Shown here: positions 1 to 8,455 of the stretch, piece by piece | Layout of the letters: every line of letters starts with the position of its first letter | Numbering within the stretch: the stretch's first letter is position 1 | From: a virus | IMG/VR virus record: IMGVR_UViG_3300030389_003338 | Span: 1 to 36,590 of that record | Strand: one strand, 5' to 3' | Length of the DNA stretch: 36,590 nucleotides | Program-made: the position numbers and the translations under genes | Notes under the pieces: generated by a model | Database searches by the model: none | What the model saw: only the letters and a program-made list of their open reading frames with translations | What the model was told of the DNA's origin: nothing

Positions 1-158
1 TCATCTCGTGATAAATCTTTACCTTCAGATACTTTAAGAATAAAATCGCCTATAGATTCATCGTTAAGCTCTCCAGCTCCAAAAAATTTCTTATTTTCTA
101 TTCTTTCTATAGCTAATTCAATATGCCTATTAAGCTGTACAACTGCATCTTCATAATA
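1..158. repeat. Left copy of imperfect terminal overlap
   Basis: Bases 1-158 align without gaps to 36433-36590. I count nine mismatches (left positions 2, 63, 64, 75, 114, 115, 120, 123, 143), about 94% identity. Both copies lie in the same frame of the same giant gene, and five of the changes affect protein residues: V/L, I/M, L/S, N/T and E/K. This is therefore an overlap of a circular or permuted genome from two closely related variants, not an exact direct terminal repeat. Confidence 0.9.
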
Positions 159-3100
159 CTCGTACATATCAGCAGTTATAGTATCAAATACTCTAGGCTT
201 TGTAAATGATGGCTTGCCCTTTATATAGCTATACCCTTTAAATAGTTGATTTATTACATTTGCTTTATCTGACTCATCGAGTTTTACGTTGTCTTTTTTC
301 TCTTTAGCTGCTATTTGCTTTTCTATATAGGTCTTAACCTTCTCTTCACCAAATAACATAGTCGTTAAGTCATCGTAGTTTGTAACTGCTCTTGGGAAGT
401 ATCCTTCTATGTATCCTATTTCTTCACCAAGCTCTATTAACTCTTCTCTTAATGAATCTAGAATACCTCTTATGTCTTCTATGTTCTGTAAAAAATCTTC
501 AGCGTTTTTTGTTTTTTGTGCCAATTTTTGCATAGTACCAACATCACTATTGTGCATTGCAAGTTTAAACCTTGTTTGGTCATTACTATCAAGCTGTCTT
601 ATAAATTTTTCTAATTTGAGTACAAACTTTTGGGATTCTGTTATTTTTGCATTAGTATTGAATTGGTGTTTTAATAACCTAGAGTATATTTTGGGGTCTA
701 TTCTTTTAAGTAGGGTTGAAATAGGTATTACTGTACTACCAATTGTACCTATTCTTGCATCTTTAGGTCTTCTTCCTGACTTTGTTTTTCTATTTACTGC
801 ATCATACACATCTTTTGATTGAGATGGTGATACTATTTGGTAGCTTACTTTTTGTTTTTTGGGGAGCTTATTTTTGTCAAATCTTGGTCTGAGATTTGAT
901 ATGTTGTCCCTGAGAACTTTTGAGTATCGTTCTGGATTTTTTTGCTCGTACTTTTGGATGATGTTGATGTATTTTTGGTCTGCTTTCTCTCTGCTTTCAA
1001 AAGACCCAATAAACCTTGCATTACCAACTCTTTGTTTAATTTCTTTTTCATACGCTACCTCCTTAAAATTTCTTATTGAATCTAATAATTTTGTACCTTC
1101 ATCTACAACAATTAAATTAATTTTATTTCCTGTGATAGGTATTGTTTTAAATTCTATTCCACCATCAGAAATCATTTTTAAAAATTGCTTTATATTTTTT
1201 AAATCTTTATTAAATTCAATCTCATACATTGAGTCATAACCATTCTCATTTACTTCAAAATTTAAGATTGTAAGCTGTTTACGAGATAATCCTTTAATAG
1301 CTGCAATGTAATCTAATTGCTCGCTGTCTATTTTTGATGTTATTTCAGTGTATACGCTTGGCTCTGCCCCTGTTTCCCATTCACCTAAACTAGCTTTAGT
1401 TGTAGATTTTAATCCTTGTTCAACTTCTAAATCTGCTACAAATCTATGATAATCTATTAAAGTTTTTGATTTAATTCCTTGTATTGCTTCATCTAGACTA
1501 ATATCTTTTATTTGTGGACTTGCAACTTGTATGCCTGTAGTCTTAACACCAAATATGTTATTATCTCCAGTCTCTAGAAACTCTTTGAATTTTGATGATA
1601 TAGATGATTCTTTGTTAGTTAATGCAAGATTGTATGTTTTTGCCATTAAAAAAGATGACTTTATTCTTGAATCACCTTCAGGAAGCTCGCCCATAAGTTC
1701 ATTTAATGGTATAGGTTCTTTTAGTTCTCTATAGCTTTTAAAGTTTATTTCATGGTCGTATGCTGGATGTTTTACTTTTCTATCTTCTCCAGTTCTTACA
1801 TCTTCTATTTCTGCTACTGCTACTACTTTGCCTGCAATTTGATTAAAATCAGGGACTGCAACTTCTCTACCTAGTTGCTGTAAATTAAGTTTTGCAGCGA
1901 CTGCTGTTTTATGAATGTCTTTGTTATTTTTTCTATAAAGTTGATTAAACTTTCTAACTCCTACTTTTTTCTTTATAGCTCTTTCTATAGCTGCAATAAA
2001 TGTAGGATTAAACTTCATTGCATTTGCTGCATTTGTAAGAGTTGTAATTGCTATTATGTTATTACCCTTAGAAACTTGATTTAATATTTTTGTTGCTGGA
2101 GCTTTTGTAACTGCCCACCCTTTATATGTTCTAGGGTATCTTATTCCAAAATCTTCTTGCTCACCTTTTAAATTTAAATTTGCTCCATCACCAGCTATAA
2201 AAAAAGTTCCAACATTTTTGTTTTGGTCTGCAGATATAATTTGATATGTTTTATTAGATTCTTTGGGCTCTTTAAAATCTATAGGTATTTGACCTGGCTT
2301 CACTCCCCTCTTAATTAAATCTTCTTCTTTTAAAGTAGCTGCCTCATCTGGTGAAGGCTCAACTCCAGGTCTTAATGTAGTTCTCTTTTTAGGTTCTTGT
2401 ACTTGCTCTTCAACTACTTGCTCTTCAGCTATTGGCTCTTCAACTACTGGTTCTTCAACCTTAGGCTCTTGTTTTGCTTCCTTATCTGTAAGCTTTATGC
2501 CTTTAGCTCCAGCCTTTCTATAAATTTCTTGTACTTCATCAGTTAAAGTAATATTACCAAATATTCTATTAACTCTATTTTTTAAATTTTGATATATTCT
2601 TTGTACTAGAGACTTTGGCTCTATAGCTGTATCTAAATAGTATTTAGCTTTTGCTTCTTTTGAAAACAGCTCTTCTATTGAAAGTTTGCTGTTAGGGTCT
2701 ATTTGCCTATTTTCAGGTAATTTTTTGTTTATCTCTTGATTAATTTCTTTTCTAGCTTCTAGATTGTTTTGATAGTTATTGTAATATTCTTTAAAAGATT
2801 CTAGCTCTTGTTCACTTAAGCCACCTTTATAGACAGTTTCAAAAAATTCTTCAAGCGATGTATCAAAATCTGCACCTCTATTAATATTAATAACAAACCT
2901 TAAATTTCCTTCAACTCTTTGCTTGTAGTTTGAACCTAATATTACAGCTTCAGTTGTCTCGCCTGACAATCCTTGACTTTCAAGTGTTTTGCCCTCAGCC
3001 TCTAATTCTTCTTTTGTAATAGTAACAACTTCATCTACTATATTTATATCCAAGTTTTCAGATAAATTGGGGCTTTTCTTAATTATTTCTTGTAAAGTTT

Positions 3101-5696
3101 CAAGTGCTTGCTCCATTCTTATATCATCTGATAGCTCATTAAATCTTTCTTGTTGTCTTTTTCCTAACTTTCTTTTTTTATTAACAAGAGTATTGTATTC
3201 TTCTGAATTTTTTTTATTTTTTTCTGCAACTTCTTTTAGCTTATTTGCTGCATCAGGGAATGATTCCTCAAATCTTTTTTGTTTTTTTGCTTCTATGGAA
3301 TCGTTTGCTAGTGTAATTCCTGTGCCTGCTAATCTACCTGAAGCCCCTGGTATCAATAATACTGCAGCTTCAACTGCTTGGTTTCTTTTAAATTGTTCCC
3401 AGTTACCTGATTTAATTAAGTCTGTATATAAACCTCTAGCAAAATCTTCATCAAATCCTTCTACTATACCTGCCTCAGATAATTTATTTAAAACAACTCT
3501 CGTTGCTTCACCTGCTCTCTCCTCTAAAAATTCTTCAAAAAAGCCATCATATCCTGTTGCATACAAAAACTTTTTAATACTCTCTGCTGTTTTTTGGTCT
3601 ATTTTTATATCAGGTGCTTTTGATTTAATAGATTTTATTAATGAATTTGCAGTTGATTCTATCTGCACTACAACTTTAGCATCCTTTGGTAATTTATTGT
3701 AAGCTGTTTGTATTGGCTTTACTGTTGTAAATTTTAATGCTTTTAATAATCCTGTACCAGTAAGCTCCCAAAATCTTTCATTATATTGAGTTGTCCTTGC
3801 TTGTCTTCTAGCAGTCTTTTCATCTTTACCTTTAGTGTAAATTCTTGCACCTTCATCAGAAATTTGTATGCCTGGCATAATTAATCTTAAGTATTCAGCT
3901 TCTTGACCAGGACCTAATTCAGATAATGCAACTACTTTTGTTCCTACTGCTGTTGTAATTTGAGCACCTTTTTTAACTGCTTTTGTTTTAAGTTTATTTT
4001 TAGCCCAATTTAAAGCAGATTTTCTTACTCCTAAATAAACTGCATATTGACTGCTTTTTTTAGCTAAATAACCACCAGCTCCTGCAGCTCCTCCTCCTAA
4101 TAATGATGCTACTCCAAACTCTCCCATAAATGGTATAGATTGTGATATACCTTCTACTATAGATGCTCCCATGGTTCTTGGTCTAGATTCATACTCAACA
4201 AAATCTTCTAATGTTTTTACTTCTTCATCGGTAAGCTCTGGACCTAATCCTTTTTGTGCGTCCATATCTTTTTTAATTAATAAGCCTATGTTTGTATACT
4301 CTTTAACTAATTTTGCATCTTTAACAAATGGAGCCAAGTCAACTGGGTTTATAGATGTTAATGCCTCCCAAAAGCCCATATAATTTTCTACAGTATTGTC
4401 TTCACTTTCTATCTCACCTATAAGTGTAGTTATTTCTTCTAGCCTACTTTTTATTTCAGGCTTTTTTTCTATAATCTGTTCTCTAGTAGCGTTGGGACCT
4501 ATAATATAGTTAACTATAAATCTTTGCAAGTTACCATCAGCGTCAATGTTATACATCTCGCTTACAATCTGTCGAGTAGCTTCTTCGGCTTCTTCAATGC
4601 TGTTAAATTTTGCCCATGTACCACCATCCGATGCTGGTATACCTGAATCTACTGCTCCAAACTTTGCAGGTCTATCCCCATACTTTATTGCCCCTAAATT
4701 ATTAAGGGAGGCTAGTATGCTTGCTGTTTTGTACTGTGGATATTTTTCTGGATTCTCATTATATAAATTTGCAGCCTTTTGTATACCTTCATACTTTACT
4801 GTAGTATCTGCAATTACGCTTGTAATTTTTCTATTGTCTTCTTCTATCTTTTCAATGCTTGCTATTTTTTCATTACTAGTTTTAATCTCTTGCTTGGTGG
4901 TTTCTGATAGTTCATCTGGTATGGGTCTTAAAGTTTGCTGACTTAAAGGCATTTGCTCTAATTGACGTTTATTTTTTTCTGCCCTTATCTTGTCTTCTTT
5001 AGGTCTTTCTCCATAGAAGTCTTTTTCTAAAGTACCCTTTGCTGTAGAGTCTTGAAACTTTCTTAAAAGCTCTACATAGGCTTCACTTCCATCTTCTTTA
5101 ATTTTAGGTGAGCTTGCTAGCACCTCATCTACCAATTCTGGATTATCAGACATCCATTTATCAAAAGCTGCCCTACTATTTTTATATGGGTCAATACCTA
5201 TAAGCTCTGTGTATTTTTGTCTTTTATCTTCTTTTTTTTGGTTTATTTTATTTTCTAATTCTTTTGCTACGTTTTTTTGGTCTATAACTGATTGTACATT
5301 AGTTAAGGTGTTTACTGGTTCTTCTGTTGGCTGTGGTTCACTTATGCCCTGTAGACCTGCAATCAAATCTTCTGTTCTAGGCTTTTGTTTAGCTAACGCA
5401 GATTGAGTTACCATTAGCCTTCTTTCCTCTAAGGTTTGTCTTTGCTTAAACGCCCCTCTTCCTGGAGTACCTTCTCGTATAGATTCATAAATTCTTAGGT
5501 CTGGGTCTATAGGATTATCTAAACGATTGTTTAATATAGTAATGTTTTTAGCTTGCTCTTCTGTAAACCTTGTTGGGTCCTGCTGAAGCTGCTGACCAAA
5601 TTCTCTTATTTGCTGTTTAGTTGCATCGTCTACCCCTTCTACTGAGTAATATGGAGTATACTTTCTTTTGAAGATATCTTTAAATGGATTTGCCAT
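1..5696 (-). CDS. Giant internal virion (ejection-type) protein, N-terminal 1,898 codons
   Basis: This is one open frame from ATG at 5696 (MANPFKDIFK) to the left edge with no stop. It continues in frame at 36432-34935, giving 2,397 aa in total. Its place after two Ala/Gln/Lys-rich proteins and the adaptor/nozzle genes matches the large internal virion protein of podoviruses (T7 gp16-like role), which is ejected with the DNA. Near residues 320-420 there is a lysozyme-like stretch (NNLGAIKYG, AKFGA, TWAKF, then an amphipathic EEAEEATRQ helix), resembling NNPG-type virion-associated muralytic domains. Residues about 510-550 are Gly/Ala-rich and hydrophobic (SLLGGGAAGAGG). Near codons 1080-1100 there is an acidic hinge of five-residue VVEEP-type repeats. 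The rest is Lys/Glu-rich and helical. The ATG overlaps the previous stop as TAATG. The lytic role is inferred from the motif only. Confidence 0.8.
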   Translation of the reverse strand, partial: MANPFKDIFKRKYTPYYSVEGVDDATKQQIREFGQQLQQDPTRFTEEQAKNITILNNRLDNPIDPDLRIYESIREGTPGRGAFKQRQTLEERRLMVTQSALAKQKPRTEDLIAGLQGISEPQPTEEPVNTLTNVQSVIDQKNVAKELENKINQKKEDKRQKYTELIGIDPYKNSRAAFDKWMSDNPELVDEVLASSPKIKEDGSEAYVELLRKFQDSTAKGTLEKDFYGERPKEDKIRAEKNKRQLEQMPLSQQTLRPIPDELSETTKQEIKTSNEKIASIEKIEEDNRKITSVIADTTVKYEGIQKAANLYNENPEKYPQYKTASILASLNNLGAIKYGDRPAKFGAVDSGIPASDGGTWAKFNSIEEAEEATRQIVSEMYNIDADGNLQRFIVNYIIGPNATREQIIEKKPEIKSRLEEITTLIGEIESEDNTVENYMGFWEALTSINPVDLAPFVKDAKLVKEYTNIGLLIKKDMDAQKGLGPELTDEEVKTLEDFVEYESRPRTMGASIVEGISQSIPFMGEFGVASLLGGGAAGAGGYLAKKSSQYAVYLGVRKSALNWAKNKLKTKAVKKGAQITTAVGTKVVALSELGPGQEAEYLRLIMPGIQISDEGARIYTKGKDEKTARRQARTTQYNERFWELTGTGLLKALKFTTVKPIQTAYNKLPKDAKVVVQIESTANSLIKSIKSKAPDIKIDQKTAESIKKFLYATGYDGFFEEFLEERAGEATRVVLNKLSEAGIVEGFDEDFARGLYTDLIKSGNWEQFKRNQAVEAAVLLIPGASGRLAGTGITLANDSIEAKKQKRFEESFPDAANKLKEVAEKNKKNSEEYNTLVNKKRKLGKRQQERFNELSDDIRMEQALETLQEIIKKSPNLSENLDINIVDEVVTITKEELEAEGKTLESQGLSGETTEAVILGSNYKQRVEGNLRFVININRGADFDTSLEEFFETVYKGGLSEQELESFKEYYNNYQNNLEARKEINQEINKKLPENRQIDPNSKLSIEELFSKEAKAKYYLDTAIEPKSLVQRIYQNLKNRVNRIFGNITLTDEVQEIYRKAGAKGIKLTDKEAKQEPKVEEPVVEEPIAEEQVVEEQVQEPKKRTTLRPGVEPSPDEAATLKEEDLIKRGVKPGQIPIDFKEPKESNKTYQIISADQNKNVGTFFIAGDGANLNLKGEQEDFGIRYPRTYKGWAVTKAPATKILNQVSKGNNIIAITTLTNAANAMKFNPTFIAAIERAIKKKVGVRKFNQLYRKNNKDIHKTAVAAKLNLQQLGREVAVPDFNQIAGKVVAVAEIEDVRTGEDRKVKHPAYDHEINFKSYRELKEPIPLNELMGELPEGDSRIKSSFLMAKTYNLALTNKESSISSKFKEFLETGDNNIFGVKTTGIQVASPQIKDISLDEAIQGIKSKTLIDYHRFVADLEVEQGLKSTTKASLGEWETGAEPSVYTEITSKIDSEQLDYIAAIKGLSRKQLTILNFEVNENGYDSMYEIEFNKDLKNIKQFLKMISDGGIEFKTIPITGNKINLIVVDEGTKLLDSIRNFKEVAYEKEIKQRVGNARFIGSFESREKADQKYINIIQKYEQKNPERYSKVLRDNISNLRPRFDKNKLPKKQKVSYQIVSPSQSKDVYDAVNRKTKSGRRPKDARIGTIGSTVIPISTLLKRIDPKIYSRLLKHQFNTNAKITESQKFVLKLEKFIRQLDSNDQTRFKLAMHNSDVGTMQKLAQKTKNAEDFLQNIEDIRGILDSLREELIELGEEIGYIEGYFPRAVTNYDDLTTMLFGEEKVKTYIEKQIAAKEKKDNVKLDESDKANVINQLFKGYSYIKGKPSFTKPRVFDTITADMYEYYEDAVVQLNRHIELAIERIENKKFFGAGELNDESIGDFILKVSEGKDLSRD
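2397..2461 (-). repeat. 15-bp coding repeats forming an acidic hinge
   Basis: Four tandem units of about 15 bases encode VVEEP, VVEEP, IAEEQ and VVEEQ within the giant virion protein. The Pro/Glu composition suggests a flexible linker between the N-terminal, partly membrane-like part and the C-terminal helical part. In-register repeats of this type can change copy number. Confidence 0.7.
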
Positions 5697-6649
5697 TAAC
5701 GTAACAACTCATCTAGTTCATCATTTGTTATCTTTTGTTTCTTTTTTCTATCAGCGTCTTGAGTTGATTTTTTAGGTTGTTGTTGTAAAACGTCTGGTAG
5801 CTGTTGATTTTGATTTACTCTAATTGGCTCAATTCTTCCTCTTACAAATCCACCTTTTCCTAACCTTAAATCATTATTATTTTGCATGGGTACATTCTGA
5901 GGGAATTGAGGAAGCTCACCTGGTCTAGACATTGTGAATTTTTGGGATTCTTGCAATGCAGCATCTTCTGCTTGAACCCTCTGTTCTTCTTGTAATCGTA
6001 TTCCTTCCTCTTGCTCTTTTAATAATTTTTCTTTTTGTAGTTGCATTTGCGTTTGTCTAGCATCTGGACCTATATTAGCGTCATTTTGAAAAAGACTGGA
6101 AATTTCTTGCAATGCATCTGCGTTATAGTTTTTATTACTCATGCCACTTAATTTGTTAGCCATCCTAATAAACTTGTCTTCTAATTTAACAACTTTATCG
6201 TACTTATCTAAATTCTTTAAATTATCTGGTTCATTCATCCCTACATCAGGATTATACCCACCTCTTAATAGTTCTGCATAAGCAGTTCTTAGCTCACTTT
6301 TTAATTCATTGTAAAGCTTTTCTTGACCAGATGTAGTTTTTAACTCTTCTTCTCGTCTTTCTCTATTAATGCGTGCTTGTATGCTTGTTTTCTTTTCTTT
6401 AAGTCTTATTTCTTCAAGAATTTTTCTCTCTTCTTCTTCCTCACGCATTTTATTTATTTCAGATGGACTAATTTGTTTCATTTCTGTAATTTTACCTGCA
6501 TTGTTAATTTTAACATATACATCATTGCCACTTAAATAACTATATTCTGGGAATTGAGTTATATCAATAAGCTCTCCTTTAAACTTGCTTAAATCATATT
6601 TTCTTTCTAAGAATCTAGCTGCTCTTCTATTTTTTTTTGATAAACTCAT
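5696..6649 (-). CDS. Internal virion / ejection-type protein, 317 aa
   Basis: No family is recognised with certainty. The protein begins MSLSKKNRRAARFLERKY and is rich in Glu, Lys and Gln. It has long predicted coiled-coil stretches (about residues 60-120 and 195-240, including EEEEERKI and LQLQKEKLLKEQEEG) and a Gln/Pro-rich, probably disordered C-terminal third. It lies between another helical Ala/Gln-rich protein and the giant virion protein, and its stop overlaps the giant gene's start (TAATG). This order matches the three internal core proteins of T7-like podoviruses (gp14, gp15, gp16), so an ejected core component is the likely role. That is inference from position and composition. Confidence 0.6.
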   Translation of the reverse strand: MSLSKKNRRAARFLERKYDLSKFKGELIDITQFPEYSYLSGNDVYVKINNAGKITEMKQISPSEINKMREEEEERKILEEIRLKEKKTSIQARINRERREEELKTTSGQEKLYNELKSELRTAYAELLRGGYNPDVGMNEPDNLKNLDKYDKVVKLEDKFIRMANKLSGMSNKNYNADALQEISSLFQNDANIGPDARQTQMQLQKEKLLKEQEEGIRLQEEQRVQAEDAALQESQKFTMSRPGELPQFPQNVPMQNNNDLRLGKGGFVRGRIEPIRVNQNQQLPDVLQQQPKKSTQDADRKKKQKITNDELDELLR

Positions 6650-7324
6650 TTAAAACCCCAACTGTTTTTGTGCATTTGTTCCTTCCCCTGTTCTGAGACG
6701 CATTGAAAGGCTATTGTCAAAATCTGTTCCTGGTACATAATTTTCTGCTGCACTTGTTGCTAGTCCTGTAGCTGCGTCAACTAACCCTGATGTAAGTGCT
6801 TGTCTTGATATAAGCTGTGCTAATGAAGCATCATCTTTTACACCTTGCCTTTTCATTGCAATCTCTCTAAGAAGTTGACCTCTTCTCATTTGTGCTTGTG
6901 ATAGTCTTCTTGCTGCCTCAGCTTTAGTACGCTCATTATCCATCGCTATTTGACGTGCTTGCTGTGCTATAGACGCTCTTACATCTGAACCTATTTTACG
7001 AGAAACATCTTGTGCTATTATTGAGCCCTCTAATCCTTGTTGAGTAATTCTTTGCATTGCCTGTGCTTCTTGAGCTTCTCCTTGCTGATATAGAGGCTGT
7101 GCCATTTGTTGATTTAATCTTTCAACATCCATCGTTCCTTGCTCTGCACCTCTACGCATTCTTGCCATTGCTTGCTGCTCTTCTGCAGTCATTTGAGATG
7201 CTAAATCTAATTGTTTTAAAGATGCCTCTTTTTGCTTTTTTATTGCTTTTTTCTCTTGTTTTCTTTTTATTGCTGAACTTATTGCTTTTCCTGCTGCTAT
7301 TGCTGCTACTACTGGGAATGACAT
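6650..7324 (-). CDS. Internal virion / ejection-type protein, 224 aa
   Basis: The N-terminus is short and hydrophobic (FPVVAAIAAGKAISSAI). It is followed by a strongly basic helix (KRKQEKKAIKKQKEA) and then about 130 residues of Ala/Gln/Met/Arg-rich helix. This is typical of small podovirus ejection proteins such as T7 gp14 or P22 gp7-like proteins, which insert into the envelope after release. The start codon overlaps the stop of the preceding adaptor gene (TAATG at 7326-7322), so translation is probably coupled. Function is inferred from composition and position; no catalytic motif is visible. Confidence 0.6.
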   Translation of the reverse strand: MSFPVVAAIAAGKAISSAIKRKQEKKAIKKQKEASLKQLDLASQMTAEEQQAMARMRRGAEQGTMDVERLNQQMAQPLYQQGEAQEAQAMQRITQQGLEGSIIAQDVSRKIGSDVRASIAQQARQIAMDNERTKAEAARRLSQAQMRRGQLLREIAMKRQGVKDDASLAQLISRQALTSGLVDAATGLATSAAENYVPGTDFDNSLSMRLRTGEGTNAQKQLGF

Positions 7325-8337
7325 TAGATTTCCTCCTTAATACTATGCATAAGGTCTCTATCTAGTGATTGGTTCACATATTTATCCATACTTAAAGACC
7401 ATTTTGTCCAATAGGTGTTATATAGTTCTGGTGAAGATTTAGCGTTTGCTAGTGCTACTGCATAATCGCATAAGCTTGCATGAAATCTGTTTGGTATTAA
7501 TGGTGCCTTGCTCCTGAAGTTTTTAATAATTATCATACTACCATTAATTGATGTAATTCCATTAGCAAGCCTAGAGCCTTCTGGATTTGCACCTGCATCT
7601 AAACCTAGTTTCTGCGTTACTTTATATATTGACAATCCATTGTTGCTGTCTAGCTGACCTACTGATGCACCCATATCATGTATATTATTTGTATCACCTT
7701 TGTCTGGCAAGCCTGGTATTCCTGTAATGAAACCAAATGGCTGCCCTAATATTGACCCTGGTGCTGCTAGTGCTCCTGAAGTTTTTTCCCATCTATACTG
7801 CAATCCTGCTAGCTCTGTACTGTGCTCTGTATTTAACATCACAAAATCATTATCTGAACCTGTTTCAACATAAGATAAAATTGTTAAAACTCTATCTGCA
7901 CTTCTATTTGTTAGTGATTCTTTGTAGTGAAGTAAAAATTTATCTGACTGCTTAGGTGCTCTATTAAATACAATGAACTCACCTGCTATTGAATATCCTG
8001 TAGGGGTTCCACCTGGTACTGTATTGTCATTACTTTGCCTGTATATTTCATCTTCTGTTAATTTTTTTAACCTTGTTCCTTCATGGTAAACAGCTACATC
8101 CCTTACATACTCTGGAGGCAAATGAAAGTAGTTCCTGTCAACGTACTGCTGAGATGTTGCATGAGTTGATATACCACCACCAGTAAGCGTGTTTGATACC
8201 TGAATAGTGTACAATGCGTCATACAGCTCTAACTCATGAGACAGCTCTTGCTCTGCCTCTTTTAAAAGCTCCTTTAGCAGACCACCTGGTGCGTCTGTAA
8301 AGAGTAAACATCTATCTACTAATTTATCCCATGTCAT
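7324..8337 (-). CDS. Head-to-tail adaptor / tail tubular protein-like, 337 aa
   Basis: The N-terminal helical part (KLVDRCLLFTDAPGGLLKEL, then EAEQELSHELELYDALYTI) followed by YFHLPPEYVRDVAVYHEGTRL and a C-terminal helix fits the adaptor proteins that bind the portal (T7 gp11 / P22 gp4-like). The middle, about residues 170-270, is Gly/Asn/Asp-rich and may be an inserted beta domain. The C-terminus (CDYAVALANAKSSPELYNTYWTKW) resembles the usual terminal helix of this group. It lies between the nozzle-like protein and the ejection proteins. The family link comes from pattern and synteny. Confidence 0.6.
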   Translation of the reverse strand: MTWDKLVDRCLLFTDAPGGLLKELLKEAEQELSHELELYDALYTIQVSNTLTGGGISTHATSQQYVDRNYFHLPPEYVRDVAVYHEGTRLKKLTEDEIYRQSNDNTVPGGTPTGYSIAGEFIVFNRAPKQSDKFLLHYKESLTNRSADRVLTILSYVETGSDNDFVMLNTEHSTELAGLQYRWEKTSGALAAPGSILGQPFGFITGIPGLPDKGDTNNIHDMGASVGQLDSNNGLSIYKVTQKLGLDAGANPEGSRLANGITSINGSMIIIKNFRSKAPLIPNRFHASLCDYAVALANAKSSPELYNTYWTKWSLSMDKYVNQSLDRDLMHSIKEEI

Positions 8338-8338
8338 A

Positions 8339-8455
8339 TTAACTTCCTTGTTCTAATTTTTTTATTCTTGCCTCTAACTCAGATATTATCTGTTGTAATC
8401 TTGCTATTAATTTATTTATTTCTTGGTCTGTTGACTTATATCCTATACTACTCAT
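8339..8455 (-). CDS. 38-aa coiled-coil peptide
   Basis: A complete short ORF starts with MSSIGYKSTDQEI and continues as a heptad-rich helix (IARLQQIISELEARIKKLEQ). Its ATG overlaps the last codons of the 1,198-aa gene upstream, and it ends two bases before the adaptor ATG, so it fills the gap in the operon exactly. Similar tiny coiled-coil ORFs sit beside tail genes in other phages. It may be a small assembly factor or chaperone; the function is unknown. Confidence 0.6.
   Translation of the reverse strand: MSSIGYKSTDQEINKLIARLQQIISELEARIKKLEQGS

Noticed and set aside
1-158. Direct terminal repeat as in T7-like phages
   Set aside because: The copies differ at nine sites and both lie within one gene; exact terminal repeats would be identical and usually non-coding.
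845-1051. 68-aa minus-strand ORF inside the giant gene
   Set aside because: Same strand but a different frame from the continuous 2,397-aa frame; low-complexity Lys/Ser content fits a shadow.
2989-3702. 237-codon plus-strand open frame opposite the giant gene
   Set aside because: It lies antisense to an unbroken coding frame, is Ser/Phe/Leu-rich as expected from the complement of Lys/Glu-rich codons, and has no RBS or neighbours.
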